In this document: piece by piece, positions 1 to 10,436 of the stretch
Numbering within the stretch: the stretch's first letter is position 1
How the letters are laid out: each line of letters begins with the position of its first letter
Assembly (NCBI RefSeq): GCF_040869045.1
Contig: NC_090319.1
Span: forward strand, 178,720,645 to 178,784,644
Direction of reading: 5' to 3'
Length of the DNA stretch: 64,000 bases
From: Eurosta solidaginis
Lineage: Eukaryota > Arthropoda > Insecta > Diptera > Tephritidae
The notes under the pieces: model-generated
Database searches by the model: none
Seen by the model: the letters and a program-made list of their open reading frames with translations, nothing else
What the model was told of the DNA's origin: nothing
Translations under genes and position numbers: made by a program

Positions 1-97
1 ACTCCATATAAATTTTTCAACCCATTCATGCCATCAGCTTTACCGCAGACAAGACGTTGCTCATGATTGAATTCCATTTATTGTTGAACTTAAGTTT

Positions 98-748
98 CTA
101 ATATCGAACAAAAACTGTTATGTCGCTCTTGATTGCCGTCATACGTTTTTTAAGTTGCACCATTGCCTTCTTATGCTGTTGTTTTTCACTACTTAGTTCC
201 CTTGAGATTGAGATCGCTGTGCCTGCCAGATTTTTAGTGTGCATCTAAATTTCTGATGCTACGTTTTCTGTTACAAATTCGGCCGCTACCGTCATTTTAG
301 AGTCTCCTTCGGCCAACCATCTGTTATATGCAACTTCAACACGACTTTTCATTTTTAAACTTTCATTGCATACTGCCTGTACTGCTGCATTAATCGAATT
401 TTTAGCCGGGATGTTTCTAGAAATGAGTGACTATTTCTTCGACTGTTCTTCTAAGTATCTTAGCTTCTTTCTGTCTATCTCTTGTGAATTACATACTTTA
501 ACAAGCGAATTTTTGAGCTCCGCGTTTTCTTCTTCTAGCTTGCATACTTGAGCTTTTACAGTGTAAAGTTCCATGGTTAATCTCTCTAAATCTTCTATCG
601 TTGCAAAATTTTCTATTTTATTGTCCATGCTAACGATTCTTGTAGATAATTCTGAAATGCCTTTATTAAAGTCGGCATGCATTTGTGTCATCAGTTTTAC
701 TACCACGAAACTTCCACTAGGCGCAACTGTTATCGTGTCTGGTGACAT
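98..748 (-). pseudogene. Decayed coiled-coil ORF1-like fragment
   Basis: An open stretch of 105 codons runs from 748 down to 431. Its N-terminal third is neutral; the rest is a predicted coiled coil rich in E, K, L and N with heptad-like spacing (for example LEEENAELKNSL), ending EEQSKK before a stop. Beyond the stop, coding-like hydrophilic sequence continues on the same strand: a stretch containing SRVEVAYNRWLAEGDSK, a further stop, then another about 49 codons from an ATG near 245 ending at a TAG at 98-100. Coiled coils of this kind occur in ORF1 proteins of non-LTR retrotransposons and in many unrelated proteins. I do not recognise the family. It could be an ORF1 remnant or a host pseudogene. 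Confidence 0.4.
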
Positions 749-2593
749 GTCGGAACATAAACGTTTTGGATTGCCTTGACAACGGAGTTGGTTTTACTAT
801 AGCGGGGTAGTAGGAGTGCTTCGGATGTTTTCACTCATTTTAACTCTTTTAGAGGGCTACCTAAAAGTATGCAATTGTTTCAAATGGCTAGATTAACCGA
901 GCTTTTAGCTACGTTAAGCTTGAGATTTGACTTCGCAGGCTCTGTCGTTAAAAAAAGTAATTACTTTGATTTGCAACTTGTGCGGCGAAAATTGGTTTTG
1001 ACAGCTGTCAATTGTTCCCGCTTATAAATGTAACTTGATTTCTTTGTTTTTGTTTGTTTTTGCTGCTTGTTTTCCTTCTTTATTGCAAAACTAATTTAAC
1101 CTTAGAATTTTGTTTTAATTTTGCTTACAATACTCCTCGGTTATTAATTCCCCAGTTGAAACTCCAGTATTCCCAGAAGCAGCAGTAAAAGGCCTTTAGA
1201 TTTAAATGTTCTTTGTTGATGCTCTTTTACGAAAAACTTTTAAAAATTTACGATAACTAAGAGTATTCTTCAACACAACTTATTCATACCAGAGTTGCCG
1301 CGTTATCTCAGTAGCTCCTTCCGGAGGGATTGTCCCTCGTTACTCCAGAGAGGCTTCGAACATAACCCCGGCATTTAGAATTTGTACTGCTGCGCCTGCT
1401 GAAAAGAAATAGAGATACATAAAATGGTCATAATTTTGGCTGTATATCTCATGCAAACCGTAGTTTCACCTGGGGTTAACTCCTAATAATCGTCACTAAC
1501 ATAATTTCTTTAAAGCATTTGTGGCTCCTTGGCGGTCACGCACAAAGGCGAATTACGGTTGCTATTAAGAGTTTATTAATACTCATGACTCTCGTGGAAC
1601 AGGGCGCCTCCAGTTTTTTCGGATTTTTTTAAGAGCTACAATTCCCGAAGTGCGAAGACTAGCAATCCGGACCACCAGTCGCTACTACGCCTCCTGATCC
1701 TCATACCATATGCCAGCATAGAAGCTATAATACTGCGACTTGGAACTCACACCATCGTCGACGTCACTTTCCTAAGAGCTCTAGGTGTAGGTCCGAAGAC
1801 TTTCTAACGGATGTTTTTGCCGCGCCATGCTGACGAGCTACACCAGAGAAATGTTAGGGAGTGACTATTCGGCCAAGGATGTCGCTCTCGAAATCATAAT
1901 CAGTCTAAGTGGATGTCAATGCGTAACTCAAGGGTGAAAACCGTATAATCCTGCGCATCTACATAATTAAAATTTTACAAAGACCCTGGATAAAATTTTG
2001 AAAATGGAAACCAAAGCTTGTAGATTTTTGTGTTCACAACATTGATTTCAATCGTCTTCGTGAAATCAAAACGATATTTTAGAATGAAAGTCGACCGATT
2101 TTAAGTTGAAAGATGTTAACTGCTGCTTTCCGGCCTTATGATATAAGAGCTCATTACACTATGCGAAAAAATCAACTTCTTTTCTGGGTATTGGACCAAA
2201 CCCACTTTTAGTAGAGATTGAGGCTTTAGTAGACAAAGTACTATCTCCGTTTTTCGAAGTTAGCCTTCAAAAAATAGATATCGGCTTCGAAATTGTACAT
2301 TCAAAAGTATAAAAAGGCAGTGCTTTGAATTGAAAATAGCACATTTAATGCAAGTTTATGATTTATTTAATATTCAATAGTTTTACCAGCTAGATATTGT
2401 GTTGGTTAAAATATATTTTTGGGAAAAAACGTATTTTTTCGCTTAAACAGGGGTTTTGCCAAGTGTTTTTTTTTTTTTTAAAGATATGCACATCAAAATA
2501 AAGGCCATTTAACCACCTTCACAGCAATACTAAGATTTTTGATATGTGTAGCGAAAATTCGGAAATATCAGGTTTTTCATATTTTCGAAGTGC
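749..2593. other. No gene recognised
   Basis: No long open frame and no recognised protein. Roughly 1600-1950 is less AT-rich than its surroundings and may be decayed coding sequence, but no frame stays open. Around 2262-2300 a short stretch reads like the reverse complement of about 2740-2785 in the next block, so a small imperfect inverted repeat spans the boundary. Nothing else can be supported. Confidence 0.5.
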
Positions 2594-3463
2594 TGACTTT
2601 TCACCTCGTATAACAGCTGTTATACTAAATTTCTCCAAAAAAGAATTCAGCTGTTCAAATAAGGGAAAAGAGCGGCCCACGACCACATTTTTACTTTTTT
2701 AGTTTGCTGAATGCGTTAACAGAAAAAAATAAAATTTCGAAATGTAGAATTTCGAATTTCGAAGCCGACATCTATTTTTTGGAGGCGCAGTGTTATGGAT
2801 GACCGCGTAGCTTCAGCTCTCAGACTGTCCACTACGTTAGGGTAGTAGCACACATGGTCATTAGTTCGACTGTCTTGGGAAAGCTTTTGCTTCACCACTT
2901 TGAGTGTTCTTGCGAAGGACAAAGCCTCACCTGGTAAATATATGTGCCTACGTATTCACATTTGTAACAGGAGCCGTAACGTGTTGGTGATATTTAAACT
3001 TGGTTGATAGGCTATAATCAATATGATTCACTTCAAGGGACTAGTTTTGAATGCGGCCGCCAACTTTAGGAAATGTCAAACCGGGAGACTTGAGTGCTGA
3101 ACATGAAATGTGAAAATCGAAATTTACATATCAGACGCTACTGTATAGTTTCGCAAATAAACAACAGATGTTTGGATGTAGACCCAAGTAATTTTTCAAA
3201 CCCTTCTTATACGTACACTCATACGTACATATATCCTCAACTTAAGTATGAGGTAAGAATCATTTCAAAGGAGTTTATGCCCCTAGAACCTACTAAAGGA
3301 TTTTGTATTACTGATTTCGCTTATTCTTTCAGCCAATCGCTATATACAATTTTTTCTAAAAGTCAGCACCTTTTTTGTGTAATTTGCTTTTTTTTAACAA
3401 CTTGAAGACAATTTGAAAACATGTTCGCCTTGTGTCATTTTGTTTGAATTCATTGTTCATTAC
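2594..3463. repeat. Duplicated ~0.87 kb block, copy 1
   Basis: This block matches 10437-11306 almost base for base at a constant offset of 7843. Short open frames in it (68 aa minus strand, 103 aa plus strand) are conserved between the copies only because the DNA is nearly identical; they resemble no protein I know. The block ends at TTCATTAC, the target site of the MITE that follows. It is flanking DNA of the composite segment; its own origin is unknown. Confidence 0.75.
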
Positions 3464-3968
3464 TAGGGTTAGGATTTAACGGCAAAAAAAATTTGCAAAT
3501 TAAAATGATTTTATATAAATAGTCCGCAAGACAATGCATGGTGAATATAAAAAGGCAAGAAAAAGACAAAGCACCTAGAAAAGGCGGAAAAGGTGATAAA
3601 ATCAAAAAAGGCACAAAAAGGCAAAATAAAAATTTATATTTTTAATAAAAAAGATGTCAAATCTACGTTCTAAAATCCAACTTTTAAGTAATTTAAAATC
3701 GTCCTGAAATAAAACAGTGTTCTTCACTTGAAAATATTAAAATTAAAACGATTTTATATAAATAGTCCGTAAGACAATGCATGGTGAATATAAAAAAGCA
3801 AGAAAAAGGCAAAGAACCTAGAAAAGGCGGAAAAGGCAATAAAATTAAAAAAGTAAAAATAAAAATCTATATTTTTAATAAAAACGATGTCAAACGCGTA
3901 ATTCTTGATTTCATTTACAAATAGGACCAAGCAGAAAAATAGGCAAATGCCTTAAAATCCTAACCCTG
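3464..3968. mobile_element. hAT-type MITE with internal tandem repeat, copy 1
   Basis: The left end reads TAGGGTTAGGATTT and the right end AAAATCCTAACCCTG, a terminal inverted repeat of about 14 bp starting YAGGG as in hAT elements. It is flanked by the 8-bp direct repeat TTCATTAC at 3456-3463 and 3969-3976, the hAT target-site length. The interior is A-rich and holds two copies of a unit of about 235 bp, recognisable by TATAAATAGTCCG and GACAATGCATGGTGAATAT. It has no coding capacity. The superfamily call rests on the termini and the TSD. Confidence 0.8.
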
Positions 3969-5185
3969 TTCATTACTAATTATTTGAAAAAAATATGCAA
4001 AGTGAGCACATAAATTTATTATATAACTTTTCTTTTAGTGTGTTGTTTTAATAAATTTGTGAAATGGGTGATGCAAAGTGCGTGTTAAGCTGACATTGAA
4101 AGTCCCTGTTTTTTTTTTAAAACTTTTGAACAGTTAGAAAGAGTTAAATTTGGCAATTAGTTTCTAATAACTGGCAGAGATGCGCATCCGTTGATACCAC
4201 TTTCAACCATATCCGACCTAACCAGTCTTAAACAAGTAGAAAATATAGTAACGCTCCGGACGAAACCGCCGCGCCGATATTTTTGACATTAAGCGGCGAC
4301 GAGAAATATCGGCGGCGTATATCTCTAGTATGTATATATTATAGTTTAAAATAAATGTTAGTATAAATTTAAAACCTAATTTAACTAAACCAAGCATCAA
4401 TATTACGTCCACATAAAAAAGGAGTGCTTATATTATCATATCAGAATATATATAAGAACACTAATACTTCTTAAAAGCCTCTATTGCTCAAAACTGCTTC
4501 GCACATTTTTATCATATAGTCGATAAGATCCTCCCGTTCCTATTTGACTTCCACAAATGCTTCGAATTGGTTGGCTTCCGTTCAGCAAAACGTAATTTAA
4601 TATCAGCCCACGGGTTTTCTCTGGGGTTGAAGTCAAAAACTGGGCAAGTCAGCGCTTAACCTTAGCGACTTTTCTAATAGCGGCACTATACTTCCACTTC
4701 TTGTGAATAAATTGTGATTCGCTCAATTTCTGTGAATAGTTTCGGCACAAAATGGTAAATCGAGGTCGTCACGGGTTTTGCTGGGGATAAAAGTGTGGTT
4801 TACTTTGCAGCTACGCATGATTCTGCCAGCATCTTAAGAGGAGAGGTTCCTGAGTTATAACCAGGGCAACCCAACATAAGCAAAGAAAACATATTTTAGG
4901 CGCTTATAATTTGCTATTAAAATCTGAATATATGCTTAAAAATATGCATTTAAGGTCTTTAAGCCCCAAAATATGATTTTATACTTGAAAAGTGCAAACG
5001 TCAAGCTGTGAAGTAGTGTTTTGATTTCTACTGTGACTTATTTTGTCTTAAATCAATAAATTGGTTTGTTTAAATAATTATTGTGCTAAAAATAAGTGTA
5101 AACACGTTGTGTACTGCATTCAGCAATTTAAAGTTCTGCTTTTCTTTACTAAAATAAATTGTATCTTAAAACTAATTGTATCAAA
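3969..5185 (+). repeat. LINE 5' region copy with GC-rich hairpin
   Basis: This matches the DNA found before ORF1 in each LINE array unit (for example 23991-25190). It begins with unit-flank sequence (AAGCTGACATTGAAAG at 4087), passes a GC-rich hairpin at 4272-4314, and continues through the shared stretch around CCCACGGGTTTTCTCTGGGG. It breaks off where a foldback fragment begins. No protein is encoded; the 64-codon minus-strand frame at 4218-4412 is a by-product of the hairpin. Confidence 0.7.
4272..4314. other. Conserved GC-rich hairpin in LINE 5' region
   Basis: CGCCGATATTT at 4272-4282 pairs perfectly with AAATATCGGCG at 4304-4314, giving an 11-bp stem and a 21-nt loop containing GCGGCGA. 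The same hairpin recurs at 14819-14861, 24190-24232, 28939-28981, 33705-33747 and 42199-42241. Changes seen so far fall in the loop. Function unknown. Confidence 0.7.
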
Positions 5186-5558
5186 ACCAATTTTGAACCC
5201 GACCCCTTTAGAATTGGCTGAAAGTTTTTCTTCTTTTTCTAGCTTACGAAAGACGTTTTTCAGAAGTTTTTCAAATTTTTTCATCCTACTCAAAAAAATT
5301 TATGAATTTAAAAAAAAACACCGTTTTTGTTTTCAAAATGCTATAACTTTTTCAACAATTGACCGCTTGGGATCTGTTTTTTTTTTTAAACGTACTTTTC
5401 GGAAAAAATTCAAAAAATTGTTAAGGTTTTTTTTTGTAATTTTTCAGTTTTTCGAAATTTTTCGAATTTCACCCTTTTTTTCTCATAAAAAACTTCAATC
5501 AATTCTGCAATCATCCCCACTAATCCCGGAGTGGGTCGAGAATTTTTTTTTTTTTATT
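5186..5558 (+). mobile_element. Single-arm fragment of foldback element
   Basis: The sequence matches the left arm of the foldback element at 12287, beginning ACCAATTTTGAACCCGACCC and ending GTGGGTCGAGAA plus a T-run. The outer ~25 bp of the terminus and the whole right arm are missing. It abuts a truncated LTR, so a deletion or ectopic exchange joined the two. The 166-codon frame covering it is F/K-rich low complexity and is not a gene. Confidence 0.75.
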
Positions 5559-5560
5559 TA

Positions 5561-5768
5561 ATCTACATGTATACAAAGCATGTATACAAACCTACATGTA
5601 TGCATACCCCATTACCAATGTACATATTTTTAGTTTATTAGTATTAAGATAATTATGAATGTATAGGTTAAGTAAATAACTATAAAAGGGAAAGAATTTA
5701 TTTAATAGAAAGAATTAATGTTTGACTACCAAACCTTTCACATCTTTTATTCCAAATCAAAAATTTCA
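5561..5768 (+). repeat. Truncated 5' LTR, LTR element copy 1
   Basis: This matches the last ~205 bp of the intact LTRs, from CTACATGTATACAAAGCATG through the TATA box (5681-5689) to the terminal ATTTCA. The upstream ~400 bp is missing and replaced by the foldback fragment. Confidence 0.85.
5681..5709 (+). promoter_or_regulatory. LTR TATA box
   Basis: TATAAAAGG at 5681 sits about 80 bp before the LTR 3' end, in an otherwise TA/AT-rich tract. The same motif occurs in the other LTRs at 9678, 15678 and 19672. In copies 9142, 15154 and 19126 it is followed ~15-20 bp later by AATAAA, a possible polyadenylation signal; here that motif is mutated to AATAGAA. Confidence 0.55.
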
Positions 5769-6769
5769 TGGTGAAAATTAGCATAACTGCTGAAGACCTT
5801 GCTGGAGGGAAATCCTGGATATAAAATAAGCAGGATTCGCCTTCAAACATTTCATGGCGATCCTGCCAGCCTGATCTTTGATTAGCTGAAAAATTTGCTA
5901 GTAAGCAAAATTAGCTAGATCTTGCTGGAGGAAGTATCCTGCCAGTTCAGATCAAAAATTGGCACAACTGCTAAAAAGGATCTGACTGCCCAGGATTCTG
6001 ACCATTTGTAAAACAAGTAAAAAGTTTTTATTTAAAGAAAGGAAAAAGGAGAAAAAAAGGACATTTAAACAAAGCAGCCTTTAATGTCATTATGGCAGCA
6101 CCCAAAAATCTAATATTGGCATTGTTGCAGTACAATTAAACTCTTGGATGTAAACAAAAGGTACTACTATATGGCATCAATTAAGATATTATCAAGGAAA
6201 GCCGTTTTTCGACAAGGATTTGGCAAACCAAGTTGAAAAATATTTGGTGGTAACACAACGGGATCGAAGGACACCTTTCAACTGGCACAAGTTAACAATA
6301 AAACGAAACCAGAAACATTTCATGGCGAGATCGGAGGCATAACACTCGAGGCAATTAATATAAGTATATACAAATTATAGAAACAAATTGGGCGGCCTTT
6401 ACGACGCTAAACCATTAAATTGGACTTGTAAAAAAAAAATAAATAATGTAAAATTTAAAATAAAACAAAAGTATGTACGAACAATTTCTTTTGAACTTGA
6501 AAAAAAAATTGATCTAATTTGTTAAAATTTGAAGAAAAATTTTTATGGAAAAAAGAAGTAGGAGGAAAATTAAAAATTTCTTATTCGAAAAAAAGGCTAA
6601 AATGCCATAAATCTTAAATTAAACTTTTATAAGAAAAAAATTCAAGTAAATTGGAATGTTTAGGGCACTTCTGTAAAATAGTCAATCAACTTCAGACAGT
6701 TCACATATCCTCTAAAGAAAGCCCATAGAACATTTAAATAAGGTTTAAAAATTAACCATAACTACTAAA

Positions 6770-6988
6770 ATGCAAAGAAACTCCTCAGATCTTCCTCTCT
6801 ATTGGTGGGACGAAAATACCCGACACACTAGGGACTTACAAAAAGAGTTAGAAGGATTAAAGAAATTGTGGAAGATAATAGGTATGGAAAGGGAACCCAC
6901 AATTGAGGATATTATAAACCCCACTACCAGGGAAGAAGAAATAATGCGTATGATTAGGAGAGTGTTCCCAGAAAATTCCAAATGTTAA
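6770..6988 (+). CDS. Small ORF A of LTR element, copy 1 (72 aa)
   Basis: A 72-residue frame starting MQRNSSDLPLYWWDE. It is charged and helix-prone (KELEGLKKLWKIIG, then TREEEIMRMIRRVFPEN), with no signal peptide or membrane segment. It starts about 1.0 kb after the LTR and lies 208 bp before small ORF B. Copy 2 encodes the same protein with one substitution seen in the shared part (R to Q at the HTRD motif) and a different tail: this copy ends SKC, copy 2 ends SKRIFPNIL because ~35-60 bp differ between them just after. Small ORFs upstream of gag are known in some insect Ty3/gypsy elements such as the 412/mdg1 group. I cannot assign this one to a family, and it shows no homology I recognise. 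Confidence 0.5.
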   Translation: MQRNSSDLPLYWWDENTRHTRDLQKELEGLKKLWKIIGMEREPTIEDIINPTTREEEIMRMIRRVFPENSKC

Positions 6989-7196
6989 GTGGCATCAAAA
7001 AAAAAAAAAATATATTAAAAGCCCGTTTAATACGAATAGATAAGAATATTTCCAAATATATTATAAACTACACTAAAAAAATTTTTTTGGAATATTAAAA
7101 TTTTTTTTTAAAATATTTTTAATCAACAATATCCACAAAATAAAAAGTCATAAAACAAAATATCTAACTTCTTATTAAAATTAGAGAACTTTCAAG

Positions 7197-7469
7197 ATGT
7201 CTTGGTGGACAAAAATAGCCAAAGGCATCATGGTAGCCATGGCTGGCTACGAGGTAGGTAAAGAAAGCTCTGAAAGAACAGATAACAAGATAATCAAGTA
7301 TGAGCCACCAACTAAGCTAAATACAGAAAATACTCCGAACATCCCAGATGTTTGGTTAGCAGTTATAGGTTGTGTATTCATGCTATTGATGATCTCAATA
7401 GCTATGATGCTCAAAAACTATATGAAGCACAAATTTAGGCAGGTAAAACCCGCCACAACTCGTATCTAA
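7197..7469 (+). CDS. Small ORF B of LTR element, copy 1 (90 aa, membrane segment)
   Basis: A 90-residue frame beginning MSWWTKIAKGIMVAMAGYEVGK. Residues 1-20 could form an amphipathic or partly buried helix. Residues ~25-50 are polar (DNKIIKYEPPTKLNTENT). Residues ~52-71 (VWLAVIGCVFMLLMISIAMM) form a clear hydrophobic membrane segment, followed by a basic tail (KNYMKHKFRQVKP). The positive-inside rule suggests a cytosolic C terminus. Copy 2 at 17180 has the same length and differs by three replacement changes inside the membrane segment (M to I, M to I, S to T), all conservative. The frame is intact in both copies although the rest of the element is decayed. It could be an accessory protein of the element; no known family is recognised. 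Confidence 0.55.
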   Translation: MSWWTKIAKGIMVAMAGYEVGKESSERTDNKIIKYEPPTKLNTENTPNIPDVWLAVIGCVFMLLMISIAMMLKNYMKHKFRQVKPATTRI

Positions 7470-7565
7470 GAAACACCAGTTTTTGCAACCCATTACCTAA
7501 ACCAAACCCAAAGCTGAGGAAAAGCGATAAACAATTCAAATAAATCTCAAATAGTAAACCTAAAA

Positions 7566-8008
7566 ATGTCACAATCGACAGTAAAGGCAACCCTGCCTAA
7601 AGCGAGCAGCAAATCAAAAATTCGCATAATTCCTTTGATGGCTCCTGAAAAAAATAGTCATGAAGCAATATAAAATTCTAGGACAGTGGAAATAGGCAAA
7701 AACTAAGAACAAGAAAAATTTTAAAAACCAGCCCATAACAACAAAAAGAAAAGAATGAAGAAAAGTCACAAAGAGAACCTATAAAAATATAAGTGAAGCG
7801 CTATATAAATTTGCAGCAATAAGACATGTCGCGCTCCTAAAATGGTAGCGTAAGAAATACAAGCAACCTGATTGTAAATGATAAAATTGACTTAGGACAA
7901 TTACTTATCAGGCTGTACACACGCTGTACAAATGCCGCCAACCCAGGATTTGAAATTTTTAAGAAAAACACAGTTGTCCTGAGGGACAAATTGGTGAAAA
8001 ATAATTGA
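7566..8008 (+). pseudogene. Broken gag-position coding remnant, copy 1
   Basis: Starting at 7566 an ATG opens a 34-35 codon frame (MSQSTVKATLPKA) that stops at TAA. After AT-rich, stop-filled DNA, a second coding-like stretch at 7865-8008 reads 47 codons including NPGFEIFKKNTVVLRDK before a TGA. Both stretches are preserved in copy 2 at 17549 and 17848. Their position after the small ORFs and before the missing pol fits a decayed gag N-terminal region. That is inference: no CA domain or zinc knuckle is present. Confidence 0.35.
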
Positions 8009-8848
8009 ATATTTACTCGAGTAGGCAAATTTAAATTAATAAAAGTAGGTACCCAAATTCTCTAAGATCTAACAATTGCACAAACCCAAAAAGGTTGTGA
8101 AAGTGACAAATCCCAGTATAAAAATAAAAATAAATTCTTCATAAAAGTCATGACGATTCTGTCTTGGTGGCCGTCGCAGAAATCACATGAAAAATAAGAT
8201 CAAAAATATTGCTGGAAAATAAGGAAATTATTAAAAATTTAAAGATACGAAATTTTTTTTTTTTTTGCACCCACTGTACCTTCCACTTATCCATTAATAA
8301 AACTACCCCGCTCTTCCATCAGTAACCCCCTCTATTATATATACAATTTATTACAGATTTACCTAATTATGAAAAAAATAAGGTCAAGTGAAAAAAAATT
8401 CTTTTTTCCTTGAATAAAAATTAAATAAATACGATCATTTATTACCTAGGTCTCATAAGAACATATTTTTACATATTAGGAAAGTATTCTACTTTAGCCC
8501 CAATAGATTAGAAAATATTAATAGGAAATTTTTTTCTCTAACCCTAGGTAGATAAATAATAAAACTTATATACATAGAAAAATTTCGATAGGAAAATAAT
8601 TTGCATAAGTTACTAAATAATAGTAGGATAAAAATGGTAGGAACTATAAAAATAATTTAGAAACTAGTAATAGAAGCAATAAATAAGGAATTAGTAGTCC
8701 ATCTAAGATATCTCTTGGAAATAATCTAAAAATAAATATTCCAATCTACTCATTAATAATTAGTATCTAAGCAATTGAAAACAAACCTTTTTTTTTTCTG
8801 CTTCATATTTCCATATAAATATTAGAAAATAATTTCAAAAAAAAAAAG

Positions 8849-8882
8849 CGGATTTTAGATGGGTCGACACATTTAAAATCCG
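8849..8882. other. Hairpin upstream of 3' LTR, copy 1
   Basis: CGGATTTTA at 8849-8857 pairs with TAAAATCCG at 8874-8882 around a 16-nt loop containing GGGTCGAC. It is preserved in copy 2 at 18832-18865. It lies ~260 bp before the 3' LTR in an A-rich tract. Role unknown. Confidence 0.55.
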
Positions 8883-9141
8883 GCTATAAAACATTTACAA
8901 TAAATACAATAAGTAAAATAAGTAAAATAATCATTAAACTTAAAATTTTGAAAAAAAGGGATATGCATAAAATGTAAACAATAAAAATATCAAGGTCAGC
9001 AAATCAGAAGCAAAACAAACAACATCTTTCACTACAATATCAAGTTACAGTAAAATATAAAAATCATTGAAAATACGACAAATAGTCTTATACAATTGTT
9101 CACAAAACAATTATATAACCCTCTTTTTCTAAGGCGGATGG

Positions 9142-9765
9142 TGTAGCATTATCCGTCATACCCACCTATGTAATACACTTGCGGCACTACGCATCATGAA
9201 CTTCTATGCCAAATACATTTTAGTAATAATCATATTACAATATTATACAACATAAATTATCGAACTAACCCAGCGGTTAGCTAACATCAATGGAATGCCG
9301 AATTTGACCGTTCACAGCTAATAAATTCTGCTTATTATTTACATACAACCAATAATGGGAAAAATATTCAAATTGATCTACTGACTTGCAAGCATGCATA
9401 CAAACCTACATGTATGAATAGCATTAACCAAATTACTCGCATTGATCTGCTGACGTTGCAAGCAGGCATACAAATCTACATGTATGCAAGCAGGCATACA
9501 AATTTAAATGTATGCAAGCATGCATACAAATCTACATGTATGCAAGCATGCATACAAATCTACATGTATACAAAGCATATATACAAACCTACATGTATGC
9601 GTACCCCATTACCAATGTACATATTTTTAGTTTATTAGTATTAAGATAATTATGAATCTATAGGTTAAGTAAATAACTATAAAAGGGAAAGAATTTATTT
9701 AATAAAAAGAATTAATGTTTGACTACCAAACCTTTCACATCTTTTATTCCAAATCAAACATTTCA
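9142..9765 (+). repeat. 3' LTR of LTR element copy 1
   Basis: A 624-bp LTR starting TGTAGCATTATCCGTCATAC and ending ATTTCA, preceded by the purine-rich AAGGCGGATGG. It contains a 28-bp minisatellite (unit built on GCATACAAATCTACATGTAT) around 9400-9600, the TATA box at 9678 and AATAAA near 9701. Confidence 0.9.
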
Positions 9766-10436
9766 TTAGCCCACGGGTTTTCTCTGGGGTTGAAGTCAAA
9801 AACTGGGCAAGTCAGCGCTTAACCTTAGCGACTTTTCCAATAGTAGCACTATCCTTCGATTTCTTGTGAATAAATTGTGATTCGCTCAATTTCTGTGAAT
9901 AGTTTCGGCACAAACTGGCAAATCGAGGTCGCCACGGGTTTTACTGGCGGCAACAGTTTGGTTTACCTTGCAGCTACGCATTATTCTGCCAGCATTTTAA
10001 GAGGAGAGGTTCCTGAGTTATAACCGGGGCAACCCAACATAAGCAAAGAAAACATATTTTAGGCGCTTATAATTTGCTATTAAAATCTGAATATATGTTT
10101 AAAAATATGCATTTAAGGTCTTTAAGCCCCAAAATATGATTTTATACTTCAAAAGTGCAAACGTCAAACTGTGAAGTTGTGTTTCGATTTCTACTGTGAC
10201 TTATTTTGTCTTAAATCAATAAATTTGTTTTTTTAAATAGTTATTGTGCTAAAAATAAGTGTAAACACGTTATGTACTGCATTCAGCAATTTAAAGTTCT
10301 GCTTTTCTTTACTAAAATAGATTGTATCTTAAAACAAATTGATAAAGTGTATATATACATACATACATACATATTTGCCGAGTCACTTTGAATATTTGTT
10401 GTTGCGTTTGATTGACATTTATTTATTTTCAGTTTT
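9766..10436 (+). repeat. LINE 5' region fragment
   Basis: This equals the DNA just before ORF1 in array units, from the CCCACGGG site through an ACAT microsatellite near 10353 to TTTATTTATTTTCAG, where the duplicated 0.87 kb block interrupts it. No ORF1 follows. Confidence 0.8.

Larger units (their letters stand above)
5561..9765 (+). mobile_element. LTR retrotransposon copy 1 (5' LTR truncated)
   Basis: A non-autonomous LTR retrotransposon with a truncated 5' LTR (5561-5768), a 3.37 kb interior and a full 3' LTR (9142-9765). The interior aligns with copy 2 (15154-19759) at an offset near 9983. It carries two small ORFs and a gag-position remnant, but no protease, RT, RNase H or integrase can be read. 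The 3' flank TTAGCCCACGGG is the same LINE position as copy 2's flank TCAGCCCACGGG, so the two are duplicates of one insertion. A Ty3/gypsy-type affiliation is likely from TG...CA ends, a 4-bp TSD in copy 2 and a TGG priming site, but is not proven. Confidence 0.8.

Noticed and set aside
4240..4290. Hammerhead-ribozyme-like string (TCCGGACGAAAC) before the GC-rich hairpin
   Set aside because: The GGACGAAAC piece resembles the 3' half of a hammerhead core, but no CTGATGA lies upstream and TCCGGA leaves no loop for stem II.
4218..4412. Conserved 64-codon minus-strand protein, present six times
   Set aside because: It spans the GC-rich hairpin in duplicated LINE 5' DNA; differences between copies do not favour silent sites.
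5061..5561. 166-codon plus-strand gene
   Set aside because: F/K/L-rich low complexity from the foldback T-runs; the matching arm at 12287 does not keep the frame.
7197..7469. Envelope gene of an LTR element
   Set aside because: Only 90 residues, no signal peptide, cleavage site or ectodomain, and it lies before gag rather than after pol.
10380..10436. Spliced ORF1 (acceptor-like TTTATTTATTTTCAG before ORF1)
   Set aside because: The acceptor-like string is present in all copies, but no convincing donor was found and LINEs are rarely spliced; not enough support.
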